This document shows, piece by piece, positions 62,418-64,000 of a stretch of 64,000 bases of DNA (positions within the stretch are counted from its first letter, which is position 1; the number at the start of each line of letters is the position of its first letter). This DNA is from Croceivirga sp. (GTDB lineage: Bacteria; Bacteroidota; Bacteroidia; Flavobacteriales; Flavobacteriaceae): positions 1 to 64,000 of the forward strand of contig JANQSA010000035.1 in the NCBI GenBank assembly GCA_028284285.1, in the 5' to 3' direction. The position numbers were made by a program, and so were the translations under genes. The notes below the pieces were generated by a model. That model was given only the letters and a program-made list of their open reading frames with translations. It searched no databases and was not told where the DNA came from.

Positions 62418-62583
62418 ACTTGATTCTCTTAATTGTTCGAAAGATAACCATCTCCCATTCAATGTTCCTATTTCATACTGGTTTTACTGAAATTTCCGAT
62501 TTAAACATATCAGCCTCTTTCCCTCATTTTCACATTTTGCAATATGTTAAACATTTGAAGGAATCGTGATAGTATCGCCTGGT

Positions 62584-63165
62584 TTACATAGTTGATAAAA
62601 CAGAGGTATAAATGACCGACCAAATCAAACCTAAAACCAATGTAATAACAGCTAACGTAATCATTGTTTGTTTGCGTTTTACAGCAAGTCCGAGAAAATA
62701 AATATCACTGGTTATTTCGTCATAAATCCTTTTTCCGTTTTTGGTTATGTTTTCAAACTCGGATCGAAATTCACTTAATGTCTTATCCGCAAAATTTCCA
62801 GCATACAAACTTCCGTTATATCCACTCTGTTTGTATTTTTTCCCGGCATACTTGTGGGGTAACATCCCAATAAGAGCAAATGCCATAGAGATAACGCAAA
62901 AATAGATCAAGGATGAAACAAAAATCCTAAGCATCTCTTTCTCTAATCCACCTACATGATTGGTTACGCCGAACAATACGGTCATTAATATGAAATTGAT
63001 GGTTAAAACTATTGCAGCTTTGGTATCCACCATTCTCAGGAGCGTATAATGGTTTCGGGAAAGCGTTCGATATAGGGTATCCAAGCCTTTTGCATCACGC
63101 CTTAGGTTGGCTTTGTTTTTTTTCTTTTTAGGTTTCGGATCTTCCGGCTTGTCAATTATTTCCAT
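62584..63165 (-). CDS. Pycsar-effector-like (DUF5706) transmembrane protein
   Basis: A 193-residue membrane protein. A basic cytoplasmic N-terminus precedes 'LYRTLSRNHYTLLRMVDTKAAIVLTINFILMTVLFGV', the typical start of DUF5706 proteins (the transmembrane effector of Pycsar anti-phage systems, which depolarises or perforates the membrane on cCMP/cUMP signal). Further helices lie at about 80-102 and 168-190, with a soluble helical segment between ('NFADKTLSEFRSEFENITKNGKRIYDEITSDIYFLG'). No pyrimidine cyclase gene is seen beside it, so defence function is uncertain. Confidence 0.65.
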   Translation of the reverse strand: MEIIDKPEDPKPKKKKNKANLRRDAKGLDTLYRTLSRNHYTLLRMVDTKAAIVLTINFILMTVLFGVTNHVGGLEKEMLRIFVSSLIYFCVISMAFALIGMLPHKYAGKKYKQSGYNGSLYAGNFADKTLSEFRSEFENITKNGKRIYDEITSDIYFLGLAVKRKQTMITLAVITLVLGLIWSVIYTSVLSTM

Positions 63166-63571
63166 TATTGTATCAATCCTTTATGAATGGGAAAGGTTGT
63201 TGGCATTATTGGTATCTGGCAGATATACTGTAAATTCCTAATTACTATCCTAAGCTAACTTAAAACTACTACTTTTTAATGGTAACCGGATAGTCCCGGA
63301 TCATTAAATGAATTGCTGATTTTACCATAGAAAATGGGAAAATTGAGAATAATTTGCTATCCTTTGATCCAATCTTAAATAGCTGTTTTCCAACGCACTA
63401 TCCTTTTTCAAGGAAGCCTTACAGGGATAGCTATCATCTCGCCATTACGAACTTTTCCATAGGTTAAACTTCTCTTAATAATGTAATGTTTTGGGAATTT
63501 TCACGTCCAATTCGGCGTGTAAAGAGGGGTGCTTATTGCAGCCATCACAACGAATACAAAAGGAAGTAAAG
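63166..63571. other. Long non-coding gap
   Basis: About 400 bp upstream of the 40-residue ORF, with stop codons in all frames. I see no RNA gene, inverted repeat or clear promoter. 'AGGAAG' at 63561-63566 is a possible ribosome-binding site for the ORF at 63572. Confidence 0.5.
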
Positions 63572-63694
63572 ATGAAAGATACAAAGCGACAAATCAATAA
63601 GAACGGTGCTATTCTTGACAGGTTATTTACCCGTCATGAGAACTGGAAAAACCACCGAAGGCATACCGGACTGAAATTAATCCGGTTTGCTTAA
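63572..63694 (+). CDS. Small basic protein of 40 residues
   Basis: An ORF of 40 residues beginning at an ATG with an AGGAAG-like ribosome-binding site six bases upstream. The sequence is strongly basic (Lys/Arg/His-rich; 'MKDTKRQINKNGAILDRLF' followed by 'TRHENWKNHRRHTGLKLIRFA') with no hydrophobic segment. A strong terminator follows 16 bp after the stop, which supports a real transcription unit. The frame remains open upstream to 63491, but that start lacks support. No family recognised; might be a nucleic-acid-binding peptide. Confidence 0.5.
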   Translation: MKDTKRQINKNGAILDRLFTRHENWKNHRRHTGLKLIRFA

Positions 63695-63710
63695 GGCAAA
63701 GGAGCAGTAA

Positions 63711-63734
63711 AAAGAGGGCTTTTGCCCTCTTTTT
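63711..63734 (+). terminator. Rho-independent terminator
   Basis: A perfect 9-bp stem AAAGAGGGC, loop TTTT, GCCCTCTTT followed by further T residues. Placed just after the 40-residue ORF; the flanking A-run lets it also act on the minus strand for the gene entering from the right end. Confidence 0.85.
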
Positions 63735-63844
63735 CGTTTAACCCCCTCCTTATTTGGAACTATTGATATTTTCAAACACTTTGTTTCAAAGGTCAAGGCC
63801 ATCCATTCCAATGAGATCATCCCGCTTGTAGGGGCAGACCCTAC

Positions 63845-64000
63845 CTATAGGCCCTCCAAAACAGTTACATCACCTGGTTTCAACTTTTCCGGTCTATCTC
63901 TAAAGGATTTATGAAATTCTTCGGCTGAACGTAATCCTATGGCATAACCTCCGGTAAATCTAGCAGCACGTTTTTCTGCTGTTTCCAGATCTGATATCAA
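63845..64000 (-). CDS. C-terminal end of an unidentified protein (partial)
   Basis: An open frame enters from the right edge and ends at a TAG (63845-63847), giving the last 51 residues of a protein. Readable segments are 'LETAEKRAARFTGGYAIGLR', 'SAEEFHKSFRDRPEKLKPGD' and the end 'VTVLEGL'. Codon use and amino-acid composition look genuine. I do not recognise the family; the start lies outside the window. Confidence 0.6.
   Translation of the reverse strand: MISDLETAEKRAARFTGGYAIGLRSAEEFHKSFRDRPEKLKPGDVTVLEGL

Noticed and set aside
1-64000. CRISPR arrays, insertion sequences, integrases and prophage genes
   Set aside because: I looked for repeat-spacer periodicity, transposase motifs and phage structural genes and saw none.

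Overview
The window looks like the chromosome of a marine-type member of the Flavobacteriaceae (Bacteroidetes). Reasons: DUF4136, DUF983, DUF4230, DUF4407 and DUF456 proteins, BlaR1 proteins with TonB-like C-termini, LytTR and FIST signalling proteins, the hut gene order H-I-U-G, a leucine tRNA without an encoded CCA, and weak ribosome-binding sites. No mobile element, CRISPR array or rRNA is visible. The assignment is inferred from gene content, not from a marker gene.

Layout. 1-4.1 kb: a plus-strand run of exported proteins (DUF4136 lipoprotein, Tyr/His-rich protein, outer-membrane protein, formylglycine-generating-enzyme-like protein, DUF983). 4.2 kb: tRNA-Leu(UAG) on minus. 4.4-13.1 kb: M20 dipeptidase, a sulfide:quinone-oxidoreductase-like flavoprotein divergent from a BlaI/BlaR1 pair, DUF4407 protein and a membrane MutS-like ATPase. 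13.2-34.1 kb: a large exopolysaccharide locus, almost all on minus: rmlBACD (dTDP-L-rhamnose), ugd and uxs (UDP-glucuronate, UDP-xylose), six glycosyltransferases or acyltransferases, polymerase, flippase, chain-length protein, a half-length TolC-like protein, and an initiating sugar transferase with a degenerate receiver domain. 34.4-41.0 kb: a signalling cluster of H-NOX (heme nitric-oxide sensor), PAS histidine kinase, FIST sensor, second histidine kinase, Hpt, LytTR response regulator and a CheY-like receiver. 41.1-49.1 kb: housekeeping and conserved genes (YjbR, DUF4230, cyclase, hemW, ruvC, TPR) and a second BlaI/BlaR1 pair. 49.2-60.2 kb: DUF456, nitroreductase, hutHIUG, ROK kinase, xylB-xylA. 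60.2-64 kb: a looser region with a hemopexin-like repeat protein, a beta-barrel protein, an orphan Pycsar-effector-like (DUF5706) membrane protein, a 40-residue basic protein and the end of an unidentified gene.

The most interesting reading is that the H-NOX cascade and the exopolysaccharide locus form one regulated system. The promoter regions of four operons (H-NOX cascade, polymer export/assembly, ugd/uxs/glycosyltransferases, rmlBACD) share an ACAACAT element, located 53-64 bp from the start codon. In two of the four it is repeated in register at 21 bp, and in a third it has a one-mismatch repeat at 21 bp. This is the geometry of LytTR-binding direct repeats, and the cascade itself ends in a LytTR regulator. 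I therefore propose nitric oxide (and a FIST ligand) > histidine kinases > Hpt > LytTR > exopolysaccharide synthesis. The genes and repeats are seen in the sequence; the wiring is inference.
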